The position numbers were made by a program, and so were the translations under genes. From NCBI GenBank assembly GCA_009886115.1, contig VFJJ01000001.1:1-64000 (forward strand): a DNA stretch of 64,000 nt, in the 5' to 3' direction. This stretch comes from Actinomycetota bacterium (GTDB taxonomy: Bacteria; Actinomycetota; Acidimicrobiia; IMCC26256; VFJJ01). Positions 26,096-35,456 of the stretch are shown piece by piece. A model generated the notes under the pieces. It was not told the DNA's origin and searched no databases. It worked only from the letters and a program-made list of their open reading frames with translations. The stretch's first letter is position 1. Each line of letters starts with the position of its first letter.

Positions 26096-28945
26096 TCAGG
26101 CGCGGTCGACGGCAGTGGCTGCGCTGCCGCTGCGGGCGATGGCCCGCTCGTCGGTGCCGAGGTAGCTGGCGATCACCGCGGGGTCGTTGCGAACCTCGTC
26201 GGGGGTTCCCTCGGCGATGATCTGGCCCAGCTCGAGGCAGTAGACACGGTCGCTGATCCCCATGATCAGCGGCATGTCGTGCTCGATGACCAGAACCGCG
26301 GCGCCCAACTGGCGTCTGACGTCGATGATGATCGGTCCGAACGCTTCGGTCTCGCGCTGGGCCAGCCCGGCGGTCGGCTCGTCGAGCAGGAGGACCCGGG
26401 CATCGAGGGCGAGCAGTCCGGCGAGCTCGACGATGCGCCGGGTACCGGTCGAGAGGTCGGAGACGTACGCATCTCCGTAGCGGCCGAGGCCGAGGAAGTC
26501 GATCAGGTCTTCGGCGTCGGCCCGTCGCCGCCGCTCGAGCCGTACCGATGACGGCAGGCACAGCGCAGCCGAGAAGAATCCGGTGCGGTGACGGGCCTCG
26601 AGGGCCAACTGGACCGTCTCGCGCACGGTGAGCTCGGGGAACAACATCGCGGCCTGGAACGTCCGCCCGAGCCCACGCCGCGCCCGGGCCGCGGCTCCGA
26701 GGCCCGACACGTTCTCGCCCAGCAGCTCGACGGTCCCTCGGGACGCCACGGTGCCGCCGATGGCGTTCATGAGCGTGCTCTTGCCGGCGCCGTTGCCGCC
26801 GATGAGCCCGACGATCTCGTCGGCTCGAACCTCGATCGACACGGCCTGGACGGCGCGGATCCCCCCGAAGCGCACCTCGAGGTCGACCGTTCGCAGGGCG
26901 GCCGTGCCGTCCGGAATGGGCGACCGATCGGGCCTTGTCAGCGTTGCCGGGGCGGACTGGACGCGCTTGCCCGGCTCCGGCTGCGACTCGTTGCGCCGGT
27001 CGACCATCGCCAACAGCGCATCCCGGGCCGAGTACCCGAGCTGGACGAACCCGCCGGGGAAGTAGAGCAGCAGGACCAGCAGTCCCATGCTGGAGGTGAG
27101 CAGCGGTACCAGTTCGCTGTCGGGGAAGAACGCCGGCAGGCCGAGCACCCAGATCGAGCCCAGCACCGGTCCGCTCGTCGATCCCAACCCACCGATGACG
27201 ACGATCGAGACCAGCGTGAGCGAGTCACCCACGCCGAAATAGCGCATCTGGGGCACGCTCTGCAGCGAGCCGGCGAGCAGGGCACCGCCGAGCCCGGCCA
27301 GCCCGCCGGCCAGAGCGAAGGTGCGGAGCTTCACGGGCGTCGGGTTCACCGTGTAGGCGGCGGCGTTGTCGGGGTTGTCGCGTACGCCGATGGTGGTGCG
27401 TCCCACGCCCGTGCGGCGCAGACGGCCCACGATCGCGAACGCCACGAGGAGCACGACGAGAACCACGTAGTAGTAGGTGCGCTGCGCCTTCAGGTCGAGG
27501 CCGAACAGGTCGGTTCGGCGAAAGGGCACGGCGCCATCGAACCCGCCCGTCAGGATGGGCCGACGGTAGAGATACTGGCTGGCCGCCAGACCGAACGCGA
27601 AGGTGCTCACGGCGAGGAACAGCCCCCGTACCCGCAGCGCCCCGAGCCCGATGAGCGCGGCCAGCGCTGCGGTGACGATCGTGGCCAGCGCCACCGAGGG
27701 GGCGAAGTCCATGGCCACCAAGCCGCCCTTGAGCAGACGGGTGTCGCGCCAGCCGATGTCGACCCCGATGCCGCCATGGAACCCGGCGGCGAGGAACGCG
27801 CCGATGCCCGCGAATGCCATCTGGCCCAACGACAGCTGACCGGCCCAACCGGTCAACACGGTGAGCGACATGCCGCAGATCGAGAAGACGAGGATCGTGG
27901 TGTACAACAGGTGCCGGGACGGCTCGATGACGATCAGCGGGAGCGCGACCGCAGTGGCGAGGAGCAACACGAGAGCGGCCCGATCGATGTTGCGCACCCA
28001 CCACCGCGATCGCAACCGCTCGGGAATCGGCCGCCGTTTCGGGGTGAACGAGAACGCCTGGGTCTCAGCCGACGACCGGCGACTCTGGAAGAACACGGCC
28101 ACCAGCACGATCACCAACACGCAGAAGTCGACGAGGCCCGACTCCCTCGGGAAGTTGAACGAGAGCAGGGCTTCGGACACGCCCAGCACCACGCCGGCCA
28201 CGAAGGCCACGGGGAACGACACCATGCGGGCGACGACGGCGGCGACGAGCGCTCGCACGAGGGTGCTGGGCCCGAGCGTCGCCAGGTCGCTTGCCGATCC
28301 CGACTGCCCGGCCATGAGGCTGAGCGACAGCGTGGCCAGTGCTCCGGCGGCCGCCCACACGAACATCGAGACACGCTTGGGACTGATGCCGTTGATACGG
28401 GCCAGGTCGCGGTTCTCGGCCGACGCCTTGACGCTCTTGCCGAACGTGGTCCGGGTGAGGAACCAGGCGAGGAAGGCGGCCACGATGGGGACGACGATCA
28501 GGATCGACAGCTGTGCTCCCGTGATCCGCACCGAACCCAACTCACGAGCCGACGCGATCGCCTGCGGGAACCGGGCTCCCGACGCGTCGATCTCGGGATA
28601 GGCCAGCAGGATCGCCACCGAGAGCTGGGCCACGCCGATGGTGGCGACGAGCACGATCACCCGGGGTGCGTTGAAGAGCCGCCGCACGACGACCAGCTCG
28701 ATCACCGCGCCGTAGAGCGTGCCGACCGTCAGGGCCACGGCGACGGCGAGCCAGTACGGGACCCCGTACCGGGCGGTCATCAGCACGAGCAGCCCGCCGC
28801 CGACGAGGCCCATGTTGCCCACGGCGAAGTTGATGACCCGACTGGCCCGGTACACCAGCACGATGCCGAGTGCGAGCAGGCCGAACACCAGGCCCGAGAC
28901 CAAACCGTTGAAGACCAGCTGGGCCGTCCACGCCACGCCGATCAT
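26096..28945 (-). CDS. Fused branched-chain-type ABC transporter: LivH-LivM permeases plus LivG ATPase
   Basis: A 949-residue triple fusion. Residues ~1-295 are a LivH-type permease (NGLVSGLVFGLLALGIVLVY). Residues ~325-650 are a LivM-type permease (LTVLTGWAGQLSLGQMAFAG). From ~690 it is a LivG-type ATPase with Walker A GGNGAGKSTL, signature LSTGTRRIVELAG, Walker B VLLLDEPTAGL and an H-loop His in VIEHDM. All normal parts are complete. It starts two bases after the stop of the MFS-LivF gene, so the two are one operon encoding the full membrane engine. In canonical Liv systems each of these is a separate gene. The expected substrate class is amino acids or, in actinobacteria, hydrophobic carboxylates. 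Confidence 0.92.
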   Translation of the reverse strand: MIGVAWTAQLVFNGLVSGLVFGLLALGIVLVYRASRVINFAVGNMGLVGGGLLVLMTARYGVPYWLAVAVALTVGTLYGAVIELVVVRRLFNAPRVIVLVATIGVAQLSVAILLAYPEIDASGARFPQAIASARELGSVRITGAQLSILIVVPIVAAFLAWFLTRTTFGKSVKASAENRDLARINGISPKRVSMFVWAAAGALATLSLSLMAGQSGSASDLATLGPSTLVRALVAAVVARMVSFPVAFVAGVVLGVSEALLSFNFPRESGLVDFCVLVIVLVAVFFQSRRSSAETQAFSFTPKRRPIPERLRSRWWVRNIDRAALVLLLATAVALPLIVIEPSRHLLYTTILVFSICGMSLTVLTGWAGQLSLGQMAFAGIGAFLAAGFHGGIGVDIGWRDTRLLKGGLVAMDFAPSVALATIVTAALAALIGLGALRVRGLFLAVSTFAFGLAASQYLYRRPILTGGFDGAVPFRRTDLFGLDLKAQRTYYYVVLVVLLVAFAIVGRLRRTGVGRTTIGVRDNPDNAAAYTVNPTPVKLRTFALAGGLAGLGGALLAGSLQSVPQMRYFGVGDSLTLVSIVVIGGLGSTSGPVLGSIWVLGLPAFFPDSELVPLLTSSMGLLVLLLYFPGGFVQLGYSARDALLAMVDRRNESQPEPGKRVQSAPATLTRPDRSPIPDGTAALRTVDLEVRFGGIRAVQAVSIEVRADEIVGLIGGNGAGKSTLMNAIGGTVASRGTVELLGENVSGLGAAARARRGLGRTFQAAMLFPELTVRETVQLALEARHRTGFFSAALCLPSSVRLERRRRADAEDLIDFLGLGRYGDAYVSDLSTGTRRIVELAGLLALDARVLLLDEPTAGLAQRETEAFGPIIIDVRRQLGAAVLVIEHDMPLIMGISDRVYCLELGQIIAEGTPDEVRNDPAVIASYLGTDERAIARSGSAATAVDRA

Positions 28946-28947
28946 CG

Positions 28948-31158
28948 CTATCCGCCTTCGCGGCCGAGGAACACGGCCCGGGCCAGGTCGTCGCGTTGGG
29001 CGAGCTCGGCGGCCGGTCCGGCGAAGCGGACCTGACCCTTCTCGAGGAACACGGCCCGATCGGCGATCGACAACGCGACGTTGAGCGACTGCTCGACCAG
29101 GACGATCGTCATGCCCTCGCCCTTGAGCCGCTCCACCACGGACAGGAGCTCCTGAACGACGATCGGCGACAAGCCCAGCGAGAGCTCGTCGACGAGGAGC
29201 ACGTCGGGATCGTGGAGCAGCGTGATGGCGAACGCCAGCATCTGCTGCTGTCCTCCCGACAGCGAGGCTGCCGGCTGGCGCATGCGGTCGCCCAGGATCG
29301 GGAACAGCTCGAGGACCCGGGAGATGCGCCGCTCGCGATCGACGGCATCGGCCCGGTAGACGTACGAGCCCATCTCGAGGTTCTCGCGAATGGTCATGTG
29401 CGGGAACACGCCCTTGCCGCCTTGGAGCAACCGGATCCCGTGCTCGACCCGCTTCTCGGGCGCCACATAGGTGATGGGCGTGCCGTGGAGGCGCACCACG
29501 CCGCGCGACGCCGTGCCCAACCCGGCGATGACCCTGAGGATGGTCGACTTGCCGGCACCGTTGGTCCCGAGCAGCGCCAGCACCTCACCCCGGGCGACCT
29601 CGAAGCCGACACCGAAGAGAACCTGGACCGGCCCGTAGGCGAAGTCGATGTCGCTGACCTGGATCGCCGGGACGAGCGCAGGGTCGATCTGCTGGCGCCG
29701 GTGCTCGTCGAGCTCGCTGCGCAGCTCCGTCACCACCAGCGACAGGTCTCGCTTGATGCTCGTGGCGCTGCGCACCACGAGCAGGCCCCCGATGATCGCC
29801 GAGGGTATGCCGAGCAGGAGGACCGCGGCTCGTGGGCCCAGCGCCTCGGTGAAGAACGCGGCGAGCAGGGCCCCGCCCGTGGCCCCGACGAAGAACACGT
29901 AGATCCCGGCCAGCGCCGAGCCCATCCCGCGCAGGCGATAGGGCACCACCGATTGGATCACCGGGTTCACCATCGTGAAGGCGGTGACGAGCAGCATGCT
30001 CGGGACGACGCCCACCACGGCGAACGCCACGGCGTTGGGCATCGCGTACTGGATGGGCAACACCAGCCCGACCGGGGCGATCAGCACACCGATCAGTCGG
30101 AGTGCTCGAGCGGGGTCGCGCCGGAACAGGGCATCGTAACGCTTGGCGACGAACGGCAGCACGAGCAACACGCCCAGTCCGTTCGCGGTGCCGACCAATC
30201 CCCGGTCGAACGAGTCGAGCCCGAAGTGGTCTTCGAGGTAGAGGTTCTGCAGCACCGGTCCGGTGAACAGCCCGAAACCCAAGGCGGCGAAGGCCGTCAC
30301 CATCGTCTTGAACGTGCGGATGCGGTTGAGGCGTTCGAACGCCGCCTCGACCGAGATCGACGTCTTCCCCGCGTCGCTCACCACCTCGCCGAGCACGTCG
30401 AGCATCTCGTGCTGGCCCCGAGGGGGTTCGGGAAGGCGGAAGGCGAGGAACGCCAGCGGCACGACGGGGATCGCGAGCAGGGCGTAGGCCCACCGCCAGC
30501 CCTCGGTCCCTCCGGCTGCTGCGGCGATGCCGCCGACGATCAGTGGGCTCAGCGCTGCTGCAACCCGGGCCGAACCCATGATCGTGGCGGCCATGCGGGC
30601 GCGGATGCCGATCGGGTACGTGTCGGCGATGAGCGAGCCCTGCACGGGCAGGTTGCTCGACTTGGCCACCCCCACCCCGAAGCGCGCCCAGAAGAGGGTG
30701 AAGGCGTTGACCGCGAGCCCACAAGTGAACACCATCGCGGAGAACAGCAACCCCGCCCAGCCGATGATGGGCGCCCGCCGGAAGCGGTCGGCCAGCCAAC
30801 CCATGGGTAGCGAGCCCAGCACCAAGAACGCGCCCGACGCTGCGCTGATGAACACGATCACGCCGTTGCTCACGCCGAAGGTGTCCCGTATGTCGGGCGC
30901 GAGCACCTGCAGGATGGCGACCTCGAGCTCGTCGAACGACTGCAGCAGCACGAGCACGACGAACGTGTACATCCCGCCGGCGCGCAAGCCGGCGCCGAGC
31001 GTCACCTCCCGGGCACCCACGCCCGGCAACAGCTCGTCGGCGAGAAGCACCTCCCGGGTTGCTTCGGCCTGATCGGCCTGGCGCTCGGCCTCCACGTCGA
31101 GCAGGGCCTGGACGAGCCCCGCGGTCGCGCCGGCGTTGGTCGGCTCAACCGTCGACAC
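28948..31158 (-). CDS. Fused MFS permease - LivF-type ABC ATPase
   Basis: A 736-residue fusion, start at GTG 31158. After a ~60-residue hydrophilic N-terminus come about 12 membrane segments of an MFS transporter (residues ~60-480) with MFS motif A visible as GWLADRFRRAP. Residues ~500-736 are a LivF-type ATPase: TNGAGKSTILRV, signature LSGGQQQMLAF, Walker B LLVDELSLGL (Leu where Pro is usual) and the LivF-like IVLVEQS switch. The coupled LivH-LivM-LivG gene supplies the permeases and second ATPase, so this ATPase half should complete the ABC transporter while tethering an MFS carrier to it. What the MFS part does is unknown. Divergent from the binding protein at 31330. Confidence 0.9.
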   Translation of the reverse strand: MSTVEPTNAGATAGLVQALLDVEAERQADQAEATREVLLADELLPGVGAREVTLGAGLRAGGMYTFVVLVLLQSFDELEVAILQVLAPDIRDTFGVSNGVIVFISAASGAFLVLGSLPMGWLADRFRRAPIIGWAGLLFSAMVFTCGLAVNAFTLFWARFGVGVAKSSNLPVQGSLIADTYPIGIRARMAATIMGSARVAAALSPLIVGGIAAAAGGTEGWRWAYALLAIPVVPLAFLAFRLPEPPRGQHEMLDVLGEVVSDAGKTSISVEAAFERLNRIRTFKTMVTAFAALGFGLFTGPVLQNLYLEDHFGLDSFDRGLVGTANGLGVLLVLPFVAKRYDALFRRDPARALRLIGVLIAPVGLVLPIQYAMPNAVAFAVVGVVPSMLLVTAFTMVNPVIQSVVPYRLRGMGSALAGIYVFFVGATGGALLAAFFTEALGPRAAVLLLGIPSAIIGGLLVVRSATSIKRDLSLVVTELRSELDEHRRQQIDPALVPAIQVSDIDFAYGPVQVLFGVGFEVARGEVLALLGTNGAGKSTILRVIAGLGTASRGVVRLHGTPITYVAPEKRVEHGIRLLQGGKGVFPHMTIRENLEMGSYVYRADAVDRERRISRVLELFPILGDRMRQPAASLSGGQQQMLAFAITLLHDPDVLLVDELSLGLSPIVVQELLSVVERLKGEGMTIVLVEQSLNVALSIADRAVFLEKGQVRFAGPAAELAQRDDLARAVFLGREGG

Positions 31159-31219
31159 GCGCCGTCCTGCCCAACACCATCGCCCCCCATGCTCGCTCTG
31201 CACCGACCGGAGAGCGGGC

Positions 31220-31236
31220 TGAGAAGGAGCTTCTCA
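31220..31236. promoter_or_regulatory. Perfect inverted repeat between the transporter operon and its binding protein
   Basis: TGAGAAG-GAG-CTTCTCA, two perfect 7-base arms around three bases, lies in the 171-base divergent gap. It is well placed to be an operator for a repressor controlling both directions. The half-site CTTCTCAG and a nearby ACGAGAGCG also occur in the divergent P450 gap at 35322-35340. Confidence 0.55.
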
Positions 31237-31249
31237 GAAACGAGAGCGG

Positions 31250-31279
31250 TTGTTCCACCTCGCCGGCGACGCGTAGAGT
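31250..31279 (+). promoter_or_regulatory. Candidate promoter of the binding-protein gene
   Basis: TTGTTC at 31250-31255 and TAGAGT at 31274-31279 with an 18-base spacer, about 50 bases before the ATG. The inverted repeat at 31220-31236 lies just upstream of the -35 box. Confidence 0.4.
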
Positions 31280-31329
31280 TCGCCCGTTGCGGGCAGACCC
31301 GCCACGAACCCTCGGGGGTGCAGGTACTC

Positions 31330-32733
31330 ATGCGCCACAACGTCTTGTCTCTGGGCCTCGTCGCCGCACTGGCGTTCGCCGGCTGCACATCGGACGACGA
31401 CGCGGCCGACACGTCATCGACCGCGGCCGACACCTCATCGACCACCGCCTCGGACGACACGACCGCCGACACGGCCACCGGCGACACGGCCACCGGCGAC
31501 ACGACCACCACGAGCGCGGCCGAGCCCGACGAAGCCACCACGACCACGGAGCCGATCACCGGTCCGTCGCCGGGTGTCACCGCCGACACCGTCAAGATCG
31601 GCTTCACCTACGTCGACACCGAGGCCTTGGCCGAGGTCAACATCAACCTGAAGCTCGGCGATCATCGGGCCGTGTACCAGGCCTTGATCGACGACATCAA
31701 CGCGAACGGCGGGATCCACGGCCGGACGCTCGAAGCGGTGTTCGCGCCCATCGACCCCACGAGTCCCACACCGGCCGAGGAGGCGTGCCTGCGCCTCACC
31801 GAGGACGAGGACGTCTTCATGGTCGTCGGGTTCCTCCTCCAAGATGCCGTGGTGTGCCCGGCTGGTGTCTACGAGACGGCCGTGCTCGGCGGAGACGTGA
31901 CCGCTCAGCGCCAGGAGCAGGCCCGAGCGCCGTGGATCACGTGGGAGCCCGACACCGAGCTCCCCCAGACGATCGTCCGGACGCTGGCCGAGAGCGGGGC
32001 CCTCGATGGAACGCTCGGGGTGTTCGCCCATGCCAACGACACGGCCATCCTCGACGACCTCGTGTTGCCCGCGCTGACCGAGCTGGGCATCGAGCCGGCC
32101 GAGGTGGGGGTGATCGACGCCCCGACCGACGACACGGCGGCCATCCAGTCAGATGTGAGCCTGGTGTCGGAGCTGTTCCAAGCGGCCGACGTCGACACCC
32201 TGCTGCTCGTCGGTGCCACCTCGGCGCTGTGGGCGCAGTACACCAATGACGACCCCTCGTACCGCCCGTTGCTGCGCTTTCTCGACGTCAACGCGCCCAA
32301 CGCCTTCCTGGGCAGTGAGGCGACGCTCGACACGTCGATTCTCGACGGCGCCCTGGCTGGAGGACCGTTCGGGCCCGACCAGGCGAGGTTCGACGACGCG
32401 ACCATGCAGGAGTGCATCGAGATCCTGACCGCGGCGGGGCTCGACACCCCTGAGCCGTCCGGCTTCGATGCCGATGATCGTACGAACCAGCCCTATCAGG
32501 CTGCGTTCCAGGCCTGCCCCGACATCTTCTTGTTGCGTGCGTTGCTCGAGGCCGCCGGCGAGAACCTCAACTACGGGACGCTCGCCGTCGCCATCGACGG
32601 GCTCGAGGTGACGCTTCCGGGTGACCCGTCGCCGCGGATCTTCGGGACCGGTTCTGCCGCCGATGGCGATCCCAGCGCCTATGTCTTCAGCTGGAACGAA
32701 GCGTCCAAGAGCTTCGTACGCGCCGAGGGCTAG
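31330..32733 (+). CDS. ABC transporter substrate-binding lipoprotein, branched-chain type
   Basis: A 467-residue protein. The start at ATG 31330 is set by a short lipoprotein signal ending LAFAGC (lipobox Cys19 or so). A Thr/Ser/Asp-rich linker of about 50 residues follows (TSSTTASDDTTADTATGD), then a type I periplasmic-binding fold beginning TVKIGFTYVDTEALAEV. It should be anchored outside the membrane and deliver substrate to the LivHMG/MFS-LivF transporter encoded divergently. The ligand is not evident. It is followed by a 12-bp tandem repeat that begins inside its stop codon. Confidence 0.9.
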   Translation: MRHNVLSLGLVAALAFAGCTSDDDAADTSSTAADTSSTTASDDTTADTATGDTATGDTTTTSAAEPDEATTTTEPITGPSPGVTADTVKIGFTYVDTEALAEVNINLKLGDHRAVYQALIDDINANGGIHGRTLEAVFAPIDPTSPTPAEEACLRLTEDEDVFMVVGFLLQDAVVCPAGVYETAVLGGDVTAQRQEQARAPWITWEPDTELPQTIVRTLAESGALDGTLGVFAHANDTAILDDLVLPALTELGIEPAEVGVIDAPTDDTAAIQSDVSLVSELFQAADVDTLLLVGATSALWAQYTNDDPSYRPLLRFLDVNAPNAFLGSEATLDTSILDGALAGGPFGPDQARFDDATMQECIEILTAAGLDTPEPSGFDADDRTNQPYQAAFQACPDIFLLRALLEAAGENLNYGTLAVAIDGLEVTLPGDPSPRIFGTGSAADGDPSAYVFSWNEASKSFVRAEG

Positions 32734-32779
32734 TGGCTCGCACAGTGGCTCGCACAGTGGCTCGCACAGTGGCTCGCAC
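32732..32779 (+). repeat. Four tandem copies of a 12-bp unit
   Basis: AGTGGCTCGCAC repeated exactly four times from inside the TAG stop of the binding-protein gene (32731-32733) into the leader of the alcohol dehydrogenase gene. The unit count may vary between strains without touching either protein. Confidence 0.95.
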
Positions 32780-32826
32780 CACCGCTCGAGCCCAGCCGGG
32801 CGCGCTCACACCACAGGGGAGACCAC

Positions 32827-33942
32827 GTGAAGACCAGAGCGGCCGTCCTGCGCAAGGCCCCGGGCGAGTGGGAGATCGCCGAGCTCGACCTTGACGGTCC
32901 GCGCCAGGGCGAGCTCCTCGTGCGCGTGGTGGCGTCGGGGCTGTGTCACTCCGACGACCATCTGGCCAAGGGCGACATGGGGATGCGCCTCTTGCCGGTC
33001 GTCGCCGGCCACGAGGGCTCGGGTGTCGTCGAGGAGGTGGGTCGCGACACGCCGGGATGGTCGGTCGGTGACCACGTCGTCACCTCGTTCGTGCCGTCGT
33101 GCGGGCGGTGCCGCTGGTGCTCATCGGGGATGCAGAACCTGTGTGACACCGGGGCCGGGACGTTGTGGGGCACGCGCGACGACGGAAGCGTGCGCCTCAG
33201 CGAGCACGGAAGGCCCATCAGCCAGATGTCGGGGCTCGGGACGTTCAGCCAGTGGATGACGATCTCGACCCTGTCGGCAGTGAAGATCCCGGGCGACCTC
33301 CCGCTCGACGTGATGTGCCTCGTCGGCTGCGGCGTGCCCACCGGTTGGGGCTCGGCGGTGAACTCGGCGCAGGTGCGGCCCGGTCACACGGTGATCGTCA
33401 TGGGGATCGGCGGCATCGGGATCAACGCCGTGCAGGGAGCGGCGCACGCCGGGGCGACGACCGTCATCGCCGTCGATCCCGTCGAGATGAAGCGGGAGGT
33501 CGCGCTCGACCTGGGGGCCACGCACGCAGTCGGCGACATGGCAGCGGCGACCGACATCGCCCGTTCGTTCACGAACGGCCAAGGCGCCGATTCGTGCGTG
33601 ATCTGCGTCGGGATCACGACGGGCGAGCACATCGCCCAAGGTGTCGAGGCGATCCGCAAGGCCGGCATCTGCGTGATCACCGGGATCGGCAGTGACGAGC
33701 GGACCGGCATCCCGGTCTCGCCCACCCATCTGACCCTGTTCCAGAAGCGCATCCAGGGATCGTTGTGCGGGGAGTCGAACCTGAACACCGACGTGTTGCT
33801 GATGACCCAGCTCTACCAGCAGGGAAAGCTCCATCTCGACGAGCTCGTCACGCGCCGGTACCGGCTCGAGGAGATCAACGAGGGCTACGCCGACATGCAC
33901 GCCGGCAAGAACATCCGGGGCATCATCGTGCACCAGCACTGA
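32827..33942 (+). CDS. Zinc alcohol dehydrogenase, NDMA-dependent type (TIGR03989-like)
   Basis: A 371-residue medium-chain dehydrogenase, GTG start with GGGGAG six bases before. Catalytic zinc ligands are in GLCHSDDH and GHEGSG; the structural zinc lobe has four Cys in CGRCRWCSSGMQNLC; the Rossmann loop is GIGGIGINA. The overall sequence resembles the actinobacterial NDMA-dependent (mycofactocin-linked) alcohol dehydrogenases, in which the NAD stays bound and an external acceptor regenerates it. No mycofactocin genes lie in the window. It is convergent with the P450 at 34000. Confidence 0.9.
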   Translation: MKTRAAVLRKAPGEWEIAELDLDGPRQGELLVRVVASGLCHSDDHLAKGDMGMRLLPVVAGHEGSGVVEEVGRDTPGWSVGDHVVTSFVPSCGRCRWCSSGMQNLCDTGAGTLWGTRDDGSVRLSEHGRPISQMSGLGTFSQWMTISTLSAVKIPGDLPLDVMCLVGCGVPTGWGSAVNSAQVRPGHTVIVMGIGGIGINAVQGAAHAGATTVIAVDPVEMKREVALDLGATHAVGDMAAATDIARSFTNGQGADSCVICVGITTGEHIAQGVEAIRKAGICVITGIGSDERTGIPVSPTHLTLFQKRIQGSLCGESNLNTDVLLMTQLYQQGKLHLDELVTRRYRLEEINEGYADMHAGKNIRGIIVHQH

Positions 33943-33971
33943 CGCCCGGGCCGGTCGGCGGCCTCACGGGC

Positions 33972-33987
33972 CTCGACCGCGGTCGAG
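33972..33987. terminator. Perfect 16-bp palindrome between convergent genes
   Basis: CTCGACCGCGGTCGAG is a perfect GC-rich palindrome in the 57-base gap between the convergent alcohol dehydrogenase and P450 stops. It could act as a bidirectional terminator hairpin, although there is no T-run, as is common in high-GC actinobacteria. Confidence 0.4.
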
Positions 33988-33999
33988 CGGGCGCGGGCC

Positions 34000-35268
34000 T
34001 CAGGCGGCGGGCGTGTACTCGAGGTGCAGCTGGGTCAGACCTCGGATCATGTACGTGCGCAGGTAGCTGAACCGACGATCGCCGGCGGGACCGTGCTCGG
34101 CGTCCGAGATCCTGATGTCGTGCATGCGGTCGAGGATCCGTTCGAGGGCCACACGGCCTTCGGACCGGGCCAGCGGCGCGCCGGCGCAGGTGTGGACACC
34201 GTGGCCGAACGCGAGGTGCTGGCGAGCGTTCGGCCGATCGACGCGGAATTCGTTCGGGCACTCGAACCGGCGCGGGTCGCGGTTGGCCGCGCCGACGAGG
34301 AGCGCGGCCGAGGTCCCGGCGGGTAGGTCGACCCCGCCGACCGCGGTGGGGACACGCGAAAGTCGGAAGGGGCCCTTGAGGGGGGTCTCGAAGCGCAGCG
34401 TCTCCTCGAGGAAGTTGGGGATGAGGCGCCGGTCGTCGCGGAGTCGCTCTTGGATCTCGGGCTGCTCGGCGATGATGCGCAGCGCGGAGCTCAGCATGCG
34501 GACCGTGGTCTCCTGACCCGCCGCGAACAAGTTGGCCGCGATCCGCACGACCTCGTGGACCTCGGGGAGCGTTCCGTCGGGGAACGTGGCCGTCGCCAGA
34601 CCGGTCAGAACATCGTCGCGGGGCTCGCGGCGACGGTCCTCGACGTAGCCCACGAAACGGTGGTGCAGGTACGCCAGCGGGTCGCGGGCCATGTCGTGCG
34701 GACTCGTGAACCGCTGCTCGAGCTTGTTGCCCACCATCTCGGCTCGGAATGCGGCGCGGTCGTCGTCGGGGACGCCGAGCAGGTCGGCGATGACGAGGGC
34801 CGTGAACGGCTGGGCGAACTCGGTGATGAGCTCCAGCGTGCCCCGTTCGCCGAGCTCGTCGATCTGGCGATCGGCCTGATGCCACATGAACGCCTCGTTC
34901 TCGTTGAGGCGCTTGGGGGTGATCAATCGCAAGAGCAGCCCGCGATGGGCCGTGTGCTGCGGCGGATCCATCGTCGGGAGCTCGCCGGCGAAAGGCAGCT
35001 CGTCGCGGTGCTGCTCGATGAGCTCGGTGACGTCGTCGCCCTCGAGCGGGACGGGGAAGGCCGCGGCCCCGCTGACGGCATTGCACGACGACCACGTCGC
35101 CGTGTCGTGGTACACCGACATCACCTCGTCGAACCCGGTGATCATCACCACGTCGTGGTGGGCCTCGCGCTGCACGGGGCAACGCTGGCGCATGTGGTCC
35201 CAGTACGGGTACGGGTCGGCGGTCACCGCCTTGTCGGTGAAGTAGTCGATCGCGTCGAAGTCGGTCAC
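34000..35268 (-). CDS. Cytochrome P450
   Basis: A 422-residue P450: I-helix FAAGQETTVRM (Gln in place of the acidic residue before the Thr pair), ExxR in EETLR, and heme loop FGHGVHTCAG with Cys361. It differs clearly from the 5013/10350 pair. Divergent from another P450 at 35457 across a 188-base gap, implying a shared control region. No ferredoxin is adjacent. Confidence 0.95.
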   Translation of the reverse strand: MTDFDAIDYFTDKAVTADPYPYWDHMRQRCPVQREAHHDVVMITGFDEVMSVYHDTATWSSCNAVSGAAAFPVPLEGDDVTELIEQHRDELPFAGELPTMDPPQHTAHRGLLLRLITPKRLNENEAFMWHQADRQIDELGERGTLELITEFAQPFTALVIADLLGVPDDDRAAFRAEMVGNKLEQRFTSPHDMARDPLAYLHHRFVGYVEDRRREPRDDVLTGLATATFPDGTLPEVHEVVRIAANLFAAGQETTVRMLSSALRIIAEQPEIQERLRDDRRLIPNFLEETLRFETPLKGPFRLSRVPTAVGGVDLPAGTSAALLVGAANRDPRRFECPNEFRVDRPNARQHLAFGHGVHTCAGAPLARSEGRVALERILDRMHDIRISDAEHGPAGDRRFSYLRTYMIRGLTQLHLEYTPAA

Positions 35269-35456
35269 GTGTGGTCCTCGTCAAGCTCGTGCGATCATCG
35301 CGATCATGGCGCTCGCAGGGTACGAGAGCGCCCTTCTCAGCGGCAATCGCCACCGGGTCCGCGCCGCTCGGCATCGGCAGCGATCCTGGTCGGCGTGGCG
35401 CCTGACGGCGGCAGCGGCGCTTGACGCTGCAAATGCAACTCTGTGATGGTGAGAGC

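Noticed and set aside
26588-29035. Very long plus-strand open frame (815 codons) antisense to the LivHMG fusion
   Set aside because: The composition is His/Arg/Gln/Glu-rich as expected from the reverse of a high-GC gene; no motifs, and the minus-strand transporter is unmistakable.
28996-30810. 604-codon plus-strand open frame antisense to MFS-LivF
   Set aside because: Same artefact type; the minus-strand protein has full ABC and MFS motifs.
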